This document shows, one piece after another, positions 1 through 9,435 of a DNA stretch of 64,000 bases (the stretch's first letter is position 1; each line of letters starts with the position of its first letter). The DNA is from Novosphingobium sp. Chol11 (GTDB lineage Bacteria; Pseudomonadota; Alphaproteobacteria; Sphingomonadales; Sphingomonadaceae), in assembly GCF_900218065.1 (NCBI RefSeq), contig NZ_OBMU01000001.1:334336-398335 (forward strand). Reading direction: 5' to 3'. A program made the position numbers and the translations under genes. The notes under the pieces were generated by a model, which had not been told where the DNA came from, made no database searches, and saw nothing but the letters and a program-made list of their open reading frames with translations.

Positions 1-931
1 CGCCGATAATGGTGATCGCCCACACCATCATGCGGTAGCCGAAGATATTGCGGCGCGCATGGACGCTGATCAGGTCCGACACGATGCCAAAGGCAGGCAG
101 CGCCACGATATAGACTTCGGGATGGCCGAAGAACCAGAAGAGATGCTGGAAGAGGAGGGGGCTTCCGCCTTCCGTCGGGGTGATCGCACCCATTGACTGC
201 ATGGTCGGCATGAAGAAGCTGGTGCCCGCGAAATGGTCGAACAACATCATGATCGCCGCGACGAACAGCGCGGGAAAGGCAAGCAGGCCCATGATGGATG
301 CGGTGAAAATGCCCCAGACCGACAGCGGCATCCGCATCAGGGTCATGCCTTTGGTCCGCGCCTGAAGCACTGTCGTCACATAGTTGAGCCCGCCCATGGT
401 GAAGGCGGCAACGAAGATGGCAAGGCTCACCAGCATGGTGGCAATGCCCCATTGGTGGCCTGGCGTCCCTTCGCTGATCGCCTGCGGCGGGTAAAGCGTC
501 CAGCCCGCCCCCGTAGGCCCGCCTGGAACGAAAAAACCCGCGACCAGGACGATGACCGACAACAGGTAGAGCCAGTAGCTCAGCATGTTGACGAAGGGGA
601 AGACCATGTCCCGCGCGCCGATCATCAGCGGAATAAGATAATTGCCAAAGCCGCCCAGCAGCAAAGCCGTCAGCAGATAGACGACCATGATCATGCCGTG
701 CATCGACACGAACTGGAGGTAATTGTCCGGCTGGATGGCGGGGAAGACACCGGGGAAGCCAAGTTGCAGCCGCATCAGCGCGGACAGGACCAGCGCTACC
801 AGTCCGATCGCGATGGCCGTGACGCTATATTGGATGGCGATGACCTTGTGATCCTGGCTCCAGACATATCTGGTGACCCAACTATGAGGATGATGCATCG
901 GCCTCAGGTCGTCGGCCAGGGTGGTAGCCAT
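1..931 (-). CDS. ctaD: Cytochrome c oxidase subunit I, partial (left edge)
   Basis: Catalytic heme-copper subunit of an aa3-type terminal oxidase in the inner membrane; it reduces O2 to water and pumps protons. The first 310 residues are visible and the gene continues beyond position 1. His78 in VSMHGMIM is the expected low-spin heme ligand. His270 and Tyr274 in GHPEVYIV match the CuB ligand and its cross-linked Tyr. Several membrane helices are evident. The ATG at 931 overlaps the subunit II stop by one base (TGATG), so the two genes are translationally coupled. The subunit II then I order and the N-terminal wording resemble the alternative CoxMNOP-type oxidases of rhizobia; that assignment is from memory of the family and less certain than the general call. 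Confidence 0.95.
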   Translation of the reverse strand, partial: MATTLADDLRPMHHPHSWVTRYVWSQDHKVIAIQYSVTAIAIGLVALVLSALMRLQLGFPGVFPAIQPDNYLQFVSMHGMIMVVYLLTALLLGGFGNYLIPLMIGARDMVFPFVNMLSYWLYLLSVIVLVAGFFVPGGPTGAGWTLYPPQAISEGTPGHQWGIATMLVSLAIFVAAFTMGGLNYVTTVLQARTKGMTLMRMPLSVWGIFTASIMGLLAFPALFVAAIMMLFDHFAGTSFFMPTMQSMGAITPTEGGSPLLFQHLFWFFGHPEVYIVALPAFGIVSDLISVHARRNIFGYRMMVWAITIIG

Positions 932-1800
932 CAACTCTTGCTCCAGGAAGCGGGAACTATGCAGGCATTTGCCTTGATCAGCAGGATCGACATGGCGGCA
1001 GGCGGCGTTTCGGCGAGGATCTGGCCAAAGCTTGTCTGCTGCGCCTGCCAGGCGGCGAAAGCCTTGGGCGGCTCCACCACCACGCGTCCGCGCATTTCAT
1101 GATGGCCCGTGCCGCACAGTTCAGCGCAGAGAATATCGAACGTGCCCGCCTTGGTCGGGGTCATCCAGAAATAGGTGACGATGCCGGGGACGAGATCCAT
1201 CTTCGCCCGGAATTCGGGCACGTAGAAATCGTGCAGCACGTCCTTGGAGCGCAGCACGATCTTCACCGGCCTATCCAGGGGAAGATGAAGGTCGCCCGCC
1301 TCCACCAGCAGATCGTCGCGGCCGAACGGGTCCAGCGGATCGAGGCCCAGCGAATTGTCGGGCGTCACATATTTGACCGCTGCCGCGCCCAGCACGCCAT
1401 CGGGTCCGGGATAGCGGAAGGACCATTGCCACTGCTGGCCAACCGCCTCGATGATCGTCGCGTCCTGGGGCACGGAAACATAGCGGCCCCACGCGGCGAG
1501 GCCTGGAGCCAGCATTCCGGCGATGCCGATCGCTGTCCAGATTGTCAGCCTTTTCTCCAAAGAGGCGTTTTCCGGCTCATAATGCGCCCGGTGCCCGGCG
1601 CGGTGACGGTAACGCACCAGGACCCAGGCCATGAACAGGTTGAGGAGGATGAAGGCGGCCGCGCAAATCCAGAGGGTTACGTCCAGCGCGGAGTCGATGG
1701 AGCCCCAATTGGACGCGATCGGCGTACGCCACCAGGGACTGAACAGATGAAACAGGACCGAACCAAGCACCAGCATGGCGATGGCGACCGCAATCGGCAC
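931..1800 (-). CDS. ctaC: Cytochrome c oxidase subunit II (CuA subunit)
   Basis: Receives electrons from cytochrome c at the periplasmic CuA centre and passes them to subunit I. The protein has 289 residues with two N-terminal membrane segments (about 4-20 and 42-63), then a cupredoxin domain. The CuA ligands are all present: His190 (DVLHDFYVP) and Cys225, Glu227, Cys229, His233, Met236 in CAELCGTGHHEM. No CxxCH follows, so there is no fused cytochrome c domain. The start is GTG at 1800 with a GGGAGAGG ribosome site just upstream. It is the first gene of the oxidase operon, directly followed by ctaD. The CoxM-like pattern SPWWRTPIASNWG near the N terminus suggests an alternative oxidase, not the housekeeping one. 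Confidence 0.93.
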   Translation of the reverse strand: MPIAVAIAMLVLGSVLFHLFSPWWRTPIASNWGSIDSALDVTLWICAAAFILLNLFMAWVLVRYRHRAGHRAHYEPENASLEKRLTIWTAIGIAGMLAPGLAAWGRYVSVPQDATIIEAVGQQWQWSFRYPGPDGVLGAAAVKYVTPDNSLGLDPLDPFGRDDLLVEAGDLHLPLDRPVKIVLRSKDVLHDFYVPEFRAKMDLVPGIVTYFWMTPTKAGTFDILCAELCGTGHHEMRGRVVVEPPKAFAAWQAQQTSFGQILAETPPAAMSILLIKANACIVPASWSKS

Positions 1801-2121
1801 AGGCCCTCTCCCACCAATGCGGGCGCCTCATAGCCTTCGACCCGGCTTTTCTTGAGTCGCTTCGGAAAATAACCGCATTGGTAACTTATATAAAAAATGC
1901 GCGCTTTGGAAGTGGTTGGCCGTGGAGCGGCCTTTCGACGGGGGCAGTGCGGCTTGGGACTGCGCGCAAGCGGCGCGTTGCTGCGCCGCTTGCGTCACGC
2001 GATGCCCGAAGGGGTTAATCATTATTCCTGCCCTTTGCGCCCTAAGATTGTTTGATCGCTCCTTCCAAAAGCAGGAGGGTCGGCGGCCAATGGGGCAGAT
2101 GCCGTCGTGGAGGATCTATTC
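1801..2121. other. Intergenic region between divergent oxidase and EPS genes
   Basis: About 320 bases separate the minus-strand oxidase operon from the plus-strand Wzc gene. The stretch around 1865-1905 is noticeably A/T-richer (ataaccgcattggtaac, atataaaaaatgcg) and is the likely place for the divergent promoters. I could not assign -35/-10 boxes with confidence. No open frame here looks coding. Confidence 0.5.
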
Positions 2122-4419
2122 ATGCTGTCGCAATCGGGAATGCTGAATGCGCCCCTTCTCGAAGCAAGGTCTGACGGCCCGATGGATGGCGGGTCCCGCC
2201 CTTCCAGCCTTTCGGCACGGCAGGTCATAAAGATCATCCGGCGGCATGAATTGCTGCTGGGCGCGATCGTCTTCTTCGCGGTGCTGATTGTTCTTGCGGT
2301 GCAGTTGACGAGCACGCCCGTCTATCAGGCGACGGCGACGGTCCAGGTCGAATTGAATGACGACAGCGGATCGCCGGACATGGCCGCCCGCAACCAGCAG
2401 CGTGTGGCGAACGAAGCGGGCATCTACCGGTCCCGATCGCTCGCCGAACGCGTCGTGCAGGACCTGAAGCTCGCTTCCGATCCGCGATTCGTCGAAAATC
2501 CGCTGCCCGCCAGCGCCATCCTCGACAACCGGCGCCTGTCGCGCCTCGCGGGCAGGCTGATATCCAGCACGTCGGTTTCGAGCCAGAAGGAATCCGACTT
2601 CATCGATATCACCGTGCGGTCCACGTCGCCTGATCTCGCATCCGAAATCGCCAATCAATATCCCGCCAGCCTTGCCGCTTACCGCGCCGTGTTGCGCGAC
2701 GACCGACAGGGCAAGATCGCGGCTCAGCTGGATGATGAACGGGGCCGGCTTGCGACCGAGGCGCATAAGGCGGAGCAGGCCGTCGCCGATTTCCGCCGCC
2801 AGCACCAGATGCTGACCGGTGCCGGGGGCTCTGAAGATTATGCGCAGATCAACCGCATCGCTACGGAGGCTGCATCCGCCGCCGCCATGCGCGCGGCGCA
2901 AAGTGCGCGCGCGGCCGGCATCGCGAGCGCGGTGAACAATATCACGACGGCGGGCGCGACATCGCCATTGCTCGACCAGCAGCGGCGGCAATTGGACGAT
3001 CTCACGCGCACGCGCAGCGAACTGGCGATGATGTATGGCGCCGAGCATCCCAAGATGCGTGGTTTGGAAGCGCAAATCGCCGAAACCACGGGCAGCATGC
3101 GCCAGGAGCAGGCCCGGGTGATCGCGGCCGCCACGACGCAGGCGCAAAATGCCGCGGCTCGCGAAGCTGGCCTGGCAAGAAGCGAGGCGGCCTCTGCAGC
3201 CTCGCGAGCGGGACAGTTGGAAGGAACGCTTCGTTCCATCACGGGCAAGGCGTTTGCAAACACGGCCGCGACGGTCGAACTGAACGCGCTGGAACGTACC
3301 GCTGAAGCCGCCCGGAGCGCCTATGTCGCGATGAGCACGCGGGCGGAACAGGTAAAAACCAGCCTCGCTGCATCGGGCATCCATTCGCGCCTGATGTCGC
3401 CCGCCGCCGTGCCCCAGGACCCGATTTCGCCACGGCCAAAGTCCGCGACCTTTGCGGCGTTCGTCGGATCGCTCATCCTTGGCCTGCTGATCGTCTTTGG
3501 AATTGAGCTGACCGACAATCGGCTGTGGAACGCCGAGCAGATCTATCACCAGTTCGGCCTTCGTACCTTCGCCATGCTTCCCGAACTGGACGGCGATGCG
3601 CTGATGTCGGCAAAGGCCAACCCGGTTTTGAAGGACCCCCAGTCATTGTTTGCGGAGGTGGCGCGTGGCCTGGGCAGCGAGGTCGCCGAACTGGCACAGC
3701 CAGGCAAGGCCCAGACCGTGCTGATCACGTCGCCCATCACGGGGGACGGCAAGTCGACGGTCACATTGACCTTGCTGGCCGCGGCCGTCGCAATGGGCCG
3801 CCGCGCCATCGTCATCGACCTTGATCTGCGGCGCCCCAGCGATGTCCTGCGCCCCACCGATGACGGGGGAGGAAAGCCGGACCTCATTGATTATCTGAGT
3901 GGTGCAGTCGATGCGCGCCACATGCTCCCTCCCCTTGCCCTGACGCAAAGGCAGGACCTGGAGCCGTCCGAAGTAACGACCTATGAACCCGTCGTCCTGA
4001 GCGCCCGGGAGCCCGCCCGCAATCCCGTCGCGCTGATGCGGCTGCGGAAAGTCAACGAATTGCTCGATCAGTTGCGGGAACATTATGACCTGCTGATCAT
4101 CAATGCCCCGCCGACGCTCGCCACGCGGGACTCGCGGATGTTGATGGATGCAGCCGATCACACATTGATGGTCGTGCGCTGGGGCCGGACCACGATCGAA
4201 CAGGTGCGCGCGGCGTTGCAGGTGCTGCAAAAACCGGTGGACGGCGTGGTCATCAATCGGGTCGATTATGCGGAACATGCCCGTCGCGGCTATGGCGATC
4301 CCGTCCAGTTCTACATGGATTCGGCCGAATATTTCAGCGGCGAAATGCCGACCCGGCGCCGTTGGTACGAGCGTATGGCTCCGTCACGCTGGCGGGAGCG
4401 CGCCGAGCATATGGCGTGA
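2122..4419 (+). CDS. Wzc/ExoP-type polysaccharide co-polymerase with tyrosine autokinase domain
   Basis: Controls chain length and export of a Wzx/Wzy-dependent exopolysaccharide from the inner membrane. It has an N-terminal Wzz domain with a first membrane helix at about residues 48-66, a long periplasmic coiled coil with many heptads, and a second helix before the cytoplasmic kinase. The kinase has Walker A SPITGDGKST (about residue 540), Walker A' AIVIDLDLRRP (about 563) and a Tyr-containing tail (several Tyr between VDYAEHARRGYG and RRRWYERM). The ATG at 2122 is chosen because GGAGG lies 8 bases upstream; a GTG at 2107 in the same frame would add five residues. About 765 residues, normal for fused co-polymerase/kinases. 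No partner Wzb phosphatase is seen nearby. Confidence 0.93.
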   Translation: MLSQSGMLNAPLLEARSDGPMDGGSRPSSLSARQVIKIIRRHELLLGAIVFFAVLIVLAVQLTSTPVYQATATVQVELNDDSGSPDMAARNQQRVANEAGIYRSRSLAERVVQDLKLASDPRFVENPLPASAILDNRRLSRLAGRLISSTSVSSQKESDFIDITVRSTSPDLASEIANQYPASLAAYRAVLRDDRQGKIAAQLDDERGRLATEAHKAEQAVADFRRQHQMLTGAGGSEDYAQINRIATEAASAAAMRAAQSARAAGIASAVNNITTAGATSPLLDQQRRQLDDLTRTRSELAMMYGAEHPKMRGLEAQIAETTGSMRQEQARVIAAATTQAQNAAAREAGLARSEAASAASRAGQLEGTLRSITGKAFANTAATVELNALERTAEAARSAYVAMSTRAEQVKTSLAASGIHSRLMSPAAVPQDPISPRPKSATFAAFVGSLILGLLIVFGIELTDNRLWNAEQIYHQFGLRTFAMLPELDGDALMSAKANPVLKDPQSLFAEVARGLGSEVAELAQPGKAQTVLITSPITGDGKSTVTLTLLAAAVAMGRRAIVIDLDLRRPSDVLRPTDDGGGKPDLIDYLSGAVDARHMLPPLALTQRQDLEPSEVTTYEPVVLSAREPARNPVALMRLRKVNELLDQLREHYDLLIINAPPTLATRDSRMLMDAADHTLMVVRWGRTTIEQVRAALQVLQKPVDGVVINRVDYAEHARRGYGDPVQFYMDSAEYFSGEMPTRRRWYERMAPSRWRERAEHMA

Positions 4420-4440
4420 GGCACTGAAGGGGCTACGCGC

Positions 4441-5127
4441 ATGCAATGGCGGACGATCTCGCGGCTCGGCATGGCATTGGCTGGCTTGAGCGCCTGCGCC
4501 CAGGCAGGCCCTTCCACGCCGAAGCAGAGGGACATCATCCTCGTCGGTGATTCCACCGTCTCTTCCACGACCGGCTGGGGTGATGCCTTTTGCCAATCGA
4601 TGGTTGCCAAGGTGAAGAGTTGCGCGAATCTCGCCCGCGCGGGGCGAAGCTCCAGAAGCTTTCGCAAGGAGGGCAGCTGGAAAGCCGTTCTTCAGAAAAT
4701 CAAGGATGATGGCGCTTCACATGCACTGGTCCTCATCCAGTTCGGCCATAATGATGCTGGCAAGGACGAGAAGCGGAGAACCGATCCCGACGCGGATTTC
4801 ACGGACATCATCAGCCAATATGTAGATGATGTCAGGAGCTTGAATGCCGAGCCGATCCTGATCACGCCCGTGGCGCGCCGCATCTATGTTGATGGAAAGA
4901 TCAGGGACGGGCTGGAGCCCTATGCTGGTGCGGTTCGCCGGATCGCGGCGGCAAAGCGGACGTCCCTTATCGATCTGCACACCATGAGCGTCGTGGCCTT
5001 GGAAAAGATGAGCCCGGCGGAGGCGCGGGGGCTTGGTCCAGAGGGAGCGCAGCCGGACATCAATCATCTGGGCCCGAAGGGCGCGCGCTATTTTGCTGAC
5101 ATGGTCATCCGGCAACTGCGGCTTTGA
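4441..5127 (+). CDS. SGNH/GDSL esterase, rhamnogalacturonan-acetylesterase-like lipoprotein
   Basis: Predicted periplasmic or surface carbohydrate O-deacetylase. The N terminus is a short lipoprotein-type signal with GLSAC (Cys19). The SGNH blocks are visible: GDST (nucleophile Ser38), the Gly block NLARAG, GHND (Asn104), and D206-x-x-H209 in PDINHLGPKG. This set and the 228-residue length fit the CE12 rhamnogalacturonan acetylesterase group. It follows the Wzc gene by 21 bases, so it is probably co-transcribed, and its 3' end overlaps the convergent AlgJ-like gene by 23 bases. A role in trimming acetyl groups from the exported polysaccharide is inferred from context. Confidence 0.85.
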   Translation: MQWRTISRLGMALAGLSACAQAGPSTPKQRDIILVGDSTVSSTTGWGDAFCQSMVAKVKSCANLARAGRSSRSFRKEGSWKAVLQKIKDDGASHALVLIQFGHNDAGKDEKRRTDPDADFTDIISQYVDDVRSLNAEPILITPVARRIYVDGKIRDGLEPYAGAVRRIAAAKRTSLIDLHTMSVVALEKMSPAEARGLGPEGAQPDINHLGPKGARYFADMVIRQLRL

Positions 5128-6163
5128 CCGGTTTCGCGACGTAATGCGGGCTGGCGATGCGCCAGGATGCAATGCGCTGCCTGATTGCCTGGGCGGCAAG
5201 CTGATGTCCCGCCTCATTCCAGTGCGGGTCCGTATCGCTCAAGTCGAAGCGCTTGCCGGTCTTCGCGTAGAAGCGCCTGAACGGTGCATCCAGGTCCAGC
5301 ACCTCAAGCTGTTCGGCATTGGCCTGCTTCACCAATAGATCGATATTGGGGCGGCTCATCTGCTTGCCGGAATAGATCGCCTTGGCGTTGGGTTGCAGCA
5401 CCAAAAGGACATGCCCCCCATTGGCCCGCAAAGTGGTGAGATCATGCACGAACCTCTGGACCGCGCGCTGCTTCAAATTGGCTTCGGCCGGCGCTGGCAT
5501 GTCCTTCTTCACCGCAGGGAAGGGATCAAGCGAGCGCGCGACATCCGAAGGGGAAAATTTGAGATTATAGACAAGATAGCTGGCAAGGCGGCTGCGGCCT
5601 ATGCTGTTCCGAAACGCGCTGGGCGATCGGGATCGCACCTGCAACTCTGATCCATGGCCCTCATACCAGTAGCCGCGCAGCTTAGGCTGAATCGAGGATG
5701 AGAGATCCTCTTCATTGACGACGACGATGGCATTCCGCGCCTTCAGATGCTGCTCCGCCCACCGCGCCGCGACGACATAATCGGCAAAGTCCGCGCCCGC
5801 CACGCCAAGCGACACGACCGGCTTTGGCACAGCGCTGTTTTCAAGCAGATAGCCCACCCGTTTCTCCGGCCGGATGCTGAGCGCATCGACGAAGCTGTCG
5901 CCGATCAGCGCTATGCTCTGGTCGGTCGGGCTCACCTCCGGGCCCGAAAAGCCAAGGCTGTTCATGCGTCCCGAGACAGCATCGCGCATCAGCCATCCGC
6001 TTGACGAGGTATATTGGGTGCTCGGCACATAATGAACCACTGGGTCCCTGGGCGATAGAGGCGGGCTGGCGAAGCCCGAACTCACCGGCAGCAACCACAG
6101 TGCGAGTTCCAACGCTCCGATCGTGAGAGCCGCGCCAGCGAGAAATTGGGAGATGGGTTTCAT
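5105..6163 (-). CDS. AlgJ/AlgX-like SGNH acetyltransferase
   Basis: Likely periplasmic partner that moves acetyl groups onto the exopolysaccharide. The 352-residue protein has one N-terminal membrane anchor (about residues 8-26). The nucleophile is Ser90 in LIGDSFVDA, and D312-x-H314-W in DTDPHWNEAGH matches the AlgJ/AlgX-type DxHW signature. I chose the ATG at 6163, which begins MKPISQFLAGAAL; an upstream extension to 6253 would lie inside the MBOAT gene and lacks a signal. The gene starts 7 bases after the MBOAT stop, giving the usual AlgI-AlgJ operon pair. The ribosome site is weak, suggesting coupling to the MBOAT gene. Confidence 0.85.
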   Translation of the reverse strand: MKPISQFLAGAALTIGALELALWLLPVSSGFASPPLSPRDPVVHYVPSTQYTSSSGWLMRDAVSGRMNSLGFSGPEVSPTDQSIALIGDSFVDALSIRPEKRVGYLLENSAVPKPVVSLGVAGADFADYVVAARWAEQHLKARNAIVVVNEEDLSSSIQPKLRGYWYEGHGSELQVRSRSPSAFRNSIGRSRLASYLVYNLKFSPSDVARSLDPFPAVKKDMPAPAEANLKQRAVQRFVHDLTTLRANGGHVLLVLQPNAKAIYSGKQMSRPNIDLLVKQANAEQLEVLDLDAPFRRFYAKTGKRFDLSDTDPHWNEAGHQLAAQAIRQRIASWRIASPHYVAKPVKAAVAG

Positions 6164-6170
6164 CTTGCGC

Positions 6171-7646
6171 TCAAAAGTTGAAGTAGATGAAAGGCGACAC
6201 GCCTTGCGATGAATGTATCGCCATGATGAAGCAGGTGAGGACAGCGCTTGCACCCATAAGCGACCAGCGGCGGGAAGAAATCAGTTCCTCCGCCTTTGCG
6301 ACCAGCTGCTGCGAATTGGGCATTGCCCAGACGATCAGTCCACCGAGGCATATGAGGCTGACCGGCGCCAGCAACATCTCGTCATAGCCGAGCAGGCGGG
6401 ACAGTTCTGCCGTCGCTGGCTGCCAGCCTGCAAAGCCGTTGAGGCCGAACATCCCGCCCAGCATCGTTGTACCTGACGCAAAGCTTTCGGCACGGAAAAA
6501 CACCCATGCGATGATCACGCTGAAGAAGGTGAGCGCGGTCGACGCGATCACACCCGCAGCGCCCCAGGATGGCAGGGAGAGCCGCGCCGCCAAGGATCGC
6601 CACGCATGATTTATGATCAGATAGGATCCATGCAGCGCGCCCCAGAAGACGAACGTCCAGTTCGCGCCATGCCACAGTCCGCCCAAAAGCATGGTGAGCA
6701 GCAGATTGACATAGCGGCGGCCCGGACCCTTCCGGTTTCCGCCAAGCGCGATGTAGAGATATTCGCGCAGGAAAGCGGACAGGGTCATGTGCCAGCGGCG
6801 CCAGAAATCGACGATGCTCCGCGCTTTGTAGGGCGAGTTGAAGTTGAACGGCAATTGGACGCCGAAAAATAGCGAGAGGCCGATCGCCATGTCGCAATAG
6901 CCGGAAAAATCGAAGTAGATCTGAAATGTATAGCAGAGCGCTCCGATCCAGGAGACGGCGAAGTCGGGTGCGAAGCCTTTCAGGGATGCGTTGAATATCG
7001 CGTCCGAATAGAGGGCGAAGCCGTCAGCCAGGACCACCTTCTTGATGAGGCCGATGAGGAAGAAGACAGTCCCCAGCGCCGCCCCACGCGCGGTAGGACG
7101 GAAGATCGATTTGGATTCGAATTGCGGCATCATCGACTTGTGGTGGATGATCGGCCCCGCGATCAGATGGGGAAAGTAGCTGACGAACAGGACATAATTG
7201 GTGAAATTATATTCCTTCGCTTCTCCGCGATAAGCATCGACCAGGAAGGCGATCTGCGTGAAGGTGTAGAAGGATATGCCGATGGGAAGGACAATATAGC
7301 CGACCGCGAAATCAAGCCCGGTCAGCGCATCGATATTGTTCGCGATGAAGGTCGCATATTTGAAATAGCCCAGCGCGCAGAGGTCGATGGCAATGCCCGC
7401 CTGCATGATGCGGAGAGCCGACTTGCGCGTGCGCGCTTTCACGATCGCACAGCCGCAAAGATAGTTGAAGACGATCGAACCGGCGAGCAACCAGAGGAAA
7501 TGCGCGTCCCACCAGATGTAGAAAAGCACCGAAGCCAGCGCCAGAAAGGCGCCGCGCCAATCCGGCTTGAACCGCCACAACAGCAGGAAGCCGCACATGG
7601 TGAGCGGGAAGAAGCCAAACAGAAATGCATATGAATTGAAAAGCAT
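6171..7646 (-). CDS. MBOAT-family O-acyltransferase (AlgI-like)
   Basis: Polytopic inner-membrane protein that carries acetyl groups across the membrane for polysaccharide O-acetylation. It has 491 residues and about eleven hydrophobic segments. The family's key residues are visible: the conserved FWRRWHMTLS block (His286) and the catalytic His326 in GGLWHGANW, plus YLYIALGGNRKG. GGGAGG lies just upstream of the ATG at 7646. It is followed immediately by the AlgJ-like gene, so the pair forms an acetylation module. The acyl group is inferred to be acetyl from the family. Confidence 0.92.
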   Translation of the reverse strand: MLFNSYAFLFGFFPLTMCGFLLLWRFKPDWRGAFLALASVLFYIWWDAHFLWLLAGSIVFNYLCGCAIVKARTRKSALRIMQAGIAIDLCALGYFKYATFIANNIDALTGLDFAVGYIVLPIGISFYTFTQIAFLVDAYRGEAKEYNFTNYVLFVSYFPHLIAGPIIHHKSMMPQFESKSIFRPTARGAALGTVFFLIGLIKKVVLADGFALYSDAIFNASLKGFAPDFAVSWIGALCYTFQIYFDFSGYCDMAIGLSLFFGVQLPFNFNSPYKARSIVDFWRRWHMTLSAFLREYLYIALGGNRKGPGRRYVNLLLTMLLGGLWHGANWTFVFWGALHGSYLIINHAWRSLAARLSLPSWGAAGVIASTALTFFSVIIAWVFFRAESFASGTTMLGGMFGLNGFAGWQPATAELSRLLGYDEMLLAPVSLICLGGLIVWAMPNSQQLVAKAEELISSRRWSLMGASAVLTCFIMAIHSSQGVSPFIYFNF

Positions 7647-7892
7647 GCCTCCCCTTTCACCAAATGTGTGGATACGGACCGCTTCTCTCTGTCACCCGCG
7701 GGAACTGCATAATGTCATGGTAAAGCGCCCTATCCCGCGCAGAAATCGTCCTTTTGGGGACATATCTTTTTCCCCATGAGGATGGAGCATGACCCGGTCG
7801 GCTGGATCGGATCACGCTCCATCTACCTTTAGTGGTCCGAATTTTCCGAAGCCAGCAGGATGCGATCTGCTTCGAAAATGCTCGATCCGGCT

Positions 7893-9233
7893 TCAGCTTT
7901 CCAGCGGCGGAAGGCGGCCGCGCATACCGCGGCGTTGCCCAGGCGAAGGAAGGAAGCGCGGGTCTATCACCCCCTGTCCGACAAGCGACGGACTGAGGGC
8001 AAGGAAAACGAAGAGGAACCAGCATCGCCCATAGACATGGGGCATCCCCATGACAGCGTTGGCGAAGGCCACCAATATCGTGACCGTGGTCAGGAGCACC
8101 AATTTCCCGTGCTTGCTCCGGTGCGCCGCAATGGCGGCGAGCAATGGAACGGCGAGCAATATCAGATAGCCGAGCAGAGACAGTCCGCCGCCTTCGTTCA
8201 ACAGGAGAAGATAGAGATTATGTACCGGGAGACCATATCGGCTTTCCTGCCGATACTGGTCAGCGCCCATGCCAATGATGAGATTCTCATCGGCCTTTTC
8301 GAGCGCTTCCTTGTTCAGCTCCTGGCGGTCCGCGAACGTGCCGGCGCTCGAGAGGTCGCCGGAGTTCATCGCTGACAGCACGCGGGTCTGGAAGGTCTCG
8401 GGCAAATAATTCTGCCCAAAGGTCAACAGCGCGCTGCCAAGCAAGGCTATGACGATCAAGGTCTTGAAATTGCGCCTGCCACCGAAGAAGATGAGGGCGG
8501 CAGCGATCATGCTGTAGAGACCTGTGTTGGAACTGGTCAGGATTATGCCCGTGACGAGAAGGGCAATGCAAAGCAGTGAAACCCAGGTCCGCATCTTTTG
8601 CGATAGCAGAAGGAGCCAGACGAGCGGCAAGGCCATGACCGTCAAGACCGCCATGCCGTTGGGATTTCCGGCAAAGCCCTGCAACCGCCGGTTGCCTGTC
8701 ACCACCGCCATCTGCTCTCTTTCGGCGCTGTAATGGCCGCTTAGATAGATGATGCCGCCGATAACGCACATCGTGACCATGCCCCAAATGCAGCATTTGA
8801 TCAGGCGCACCGCTTCCTCTTCCGACCTGCGCAACAGCACGAGCGGCACGATCAGATAAGCGAAGGCATATTGCGCGATCAGCACCAGGCATCTGACGAC
8901 GTCGCCCTTGAAGACGCTGCCTATGAACAGGCCGCCGCTCAGCATCAGAAGGCCGAGCACCCAGAGCCAGGTCAAGCTGGCGAAGGGGGTGGCCACCCGG
9001 CCCGACGCGACCCGCAGGAAAAAGGCGCCCGCGAACATGATGTCGCTCAAGGTGATGTAGACGCTGGGATGGCGGAACGCGATATAGGGCGCAAAAAATA
9101 CCGCTCCCTGCAACAGAACGAATTCCCAACGGTGCAGTTCGTCCGTCCAGAACTGCGCCCGTTCCCGGGGAGGGCTGGCGCCATGACCGCTGGGCAAAGG
9201 ATAGTTGCTTGCCTGATAGTGACTGGTCTGCAC
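7893..9233 (-). CDS. Wzy/O-antigen-ligase-family membrane protein (probable EPS polymerase)
   Basis: Polytopic protein of 446 residues with about eleven to twelve membrane helices. The large soluble loop between helices near residues 280-330 contains a motif typical of the Wzy_C/O-antigen ligase family: GMGADQYRQES followed by VHNLYLLLLNEGG. Together with Wzx, Wzc and OPX genes in the locus, its most likely role is periplasmic polymerisation of repeat units. A lipid A-core ligase role cannot be excluded from sequence alone. It lies 246 bases upstream of the MBOAT gene on the same strand. Confidence 0.82.
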   Translation of the reverse strand: MQTSHYQASNYPLPSGHGASPPRERAQFWTDELHRWEFVLLQGAVFFAPYIAFRHPSVYITLSDIMFAGAFFLRVASGRVATPFASLTWLWVLGLLMLSGGLFIGSVFKGDVVRCLVLIAQYAFAYLIVPLVLLRRSEEEAVRLIKCCIWGMVTMCVIGGIIYLSGHYSAEREQMAVVTGNRRLQGFAGNPNGMAVLTVMALPLVWLLLLSQKMRTWVSLLCIALLVTGIILTSSNTGLYSMIAAALIFFGGRRNFKTLIVIALLGSALLTFGQNYLPETFQTRVLSAMNSGDLSSAGTFADRQELNKEALEKADENLIIGMGADQYRQESRYGLPVHNLYLLLLNEGGGLSLLGYLILLAVPLLAAIAAHRSKHGKLVLLTTVTILVAFANAVMGMPHVYGRCWFLFVFLALSPSLVGQGVIDPRFLPSPGQRRGMRGRLPPLES

Positions 9234-9435
9234 GCCTGGCGCTCCGGCTCGTAATTACTGCCTCGTTCGGCGGCTAGGATGCAAATCCGATCTCGATTAG
9301 TCCATTGCACATAATGCCTGCGCAACGTTCAAAAGGGGCAGGCGGCAATATCCAATCGGGTAAGGGGCAGAGCCACTAAAAACCGAAAATTTCGCGCGAC
9401 TTAGGGGAATGCGGCGGTCTGGTCTCTGCCGCTTT

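Noticed and set aside
270-289. Possible frameshift in the end of the CtaC protein
   Set aside because: The unusual C-terminal tail ANACIVPASWSKS briefly recalled a lost cytochrome c motif, but other frames give no CxxCH and the stop-start overlap with ctaD looks natural. The numbers here are protein residues; the bases are about 931-990.
233-1102. Long plus-strand frame of 289 codons opposite the cytochrome oxidase genes
   Set aside because: It is antisense to clear CtaD/CtaC sequence, is rich in His, Gln, Arg and Asp without any fold, and arises from the strong GC-position bias.
2116-3549. Minus-strand frame of 477 codons opposite the Wzc gene
   Set aside because: Antisense to a well-conserved co-polymerase; composition is Arg/Gly-rich with no domain.
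7657-8025. 122-codon minus-strand frame between the Wzy and MBOAT genes
   Set aside because: Overlaps the 3' end of the Wzy gene in another phase, Pro/Arg/Ser-rich, no ribosome site or family.
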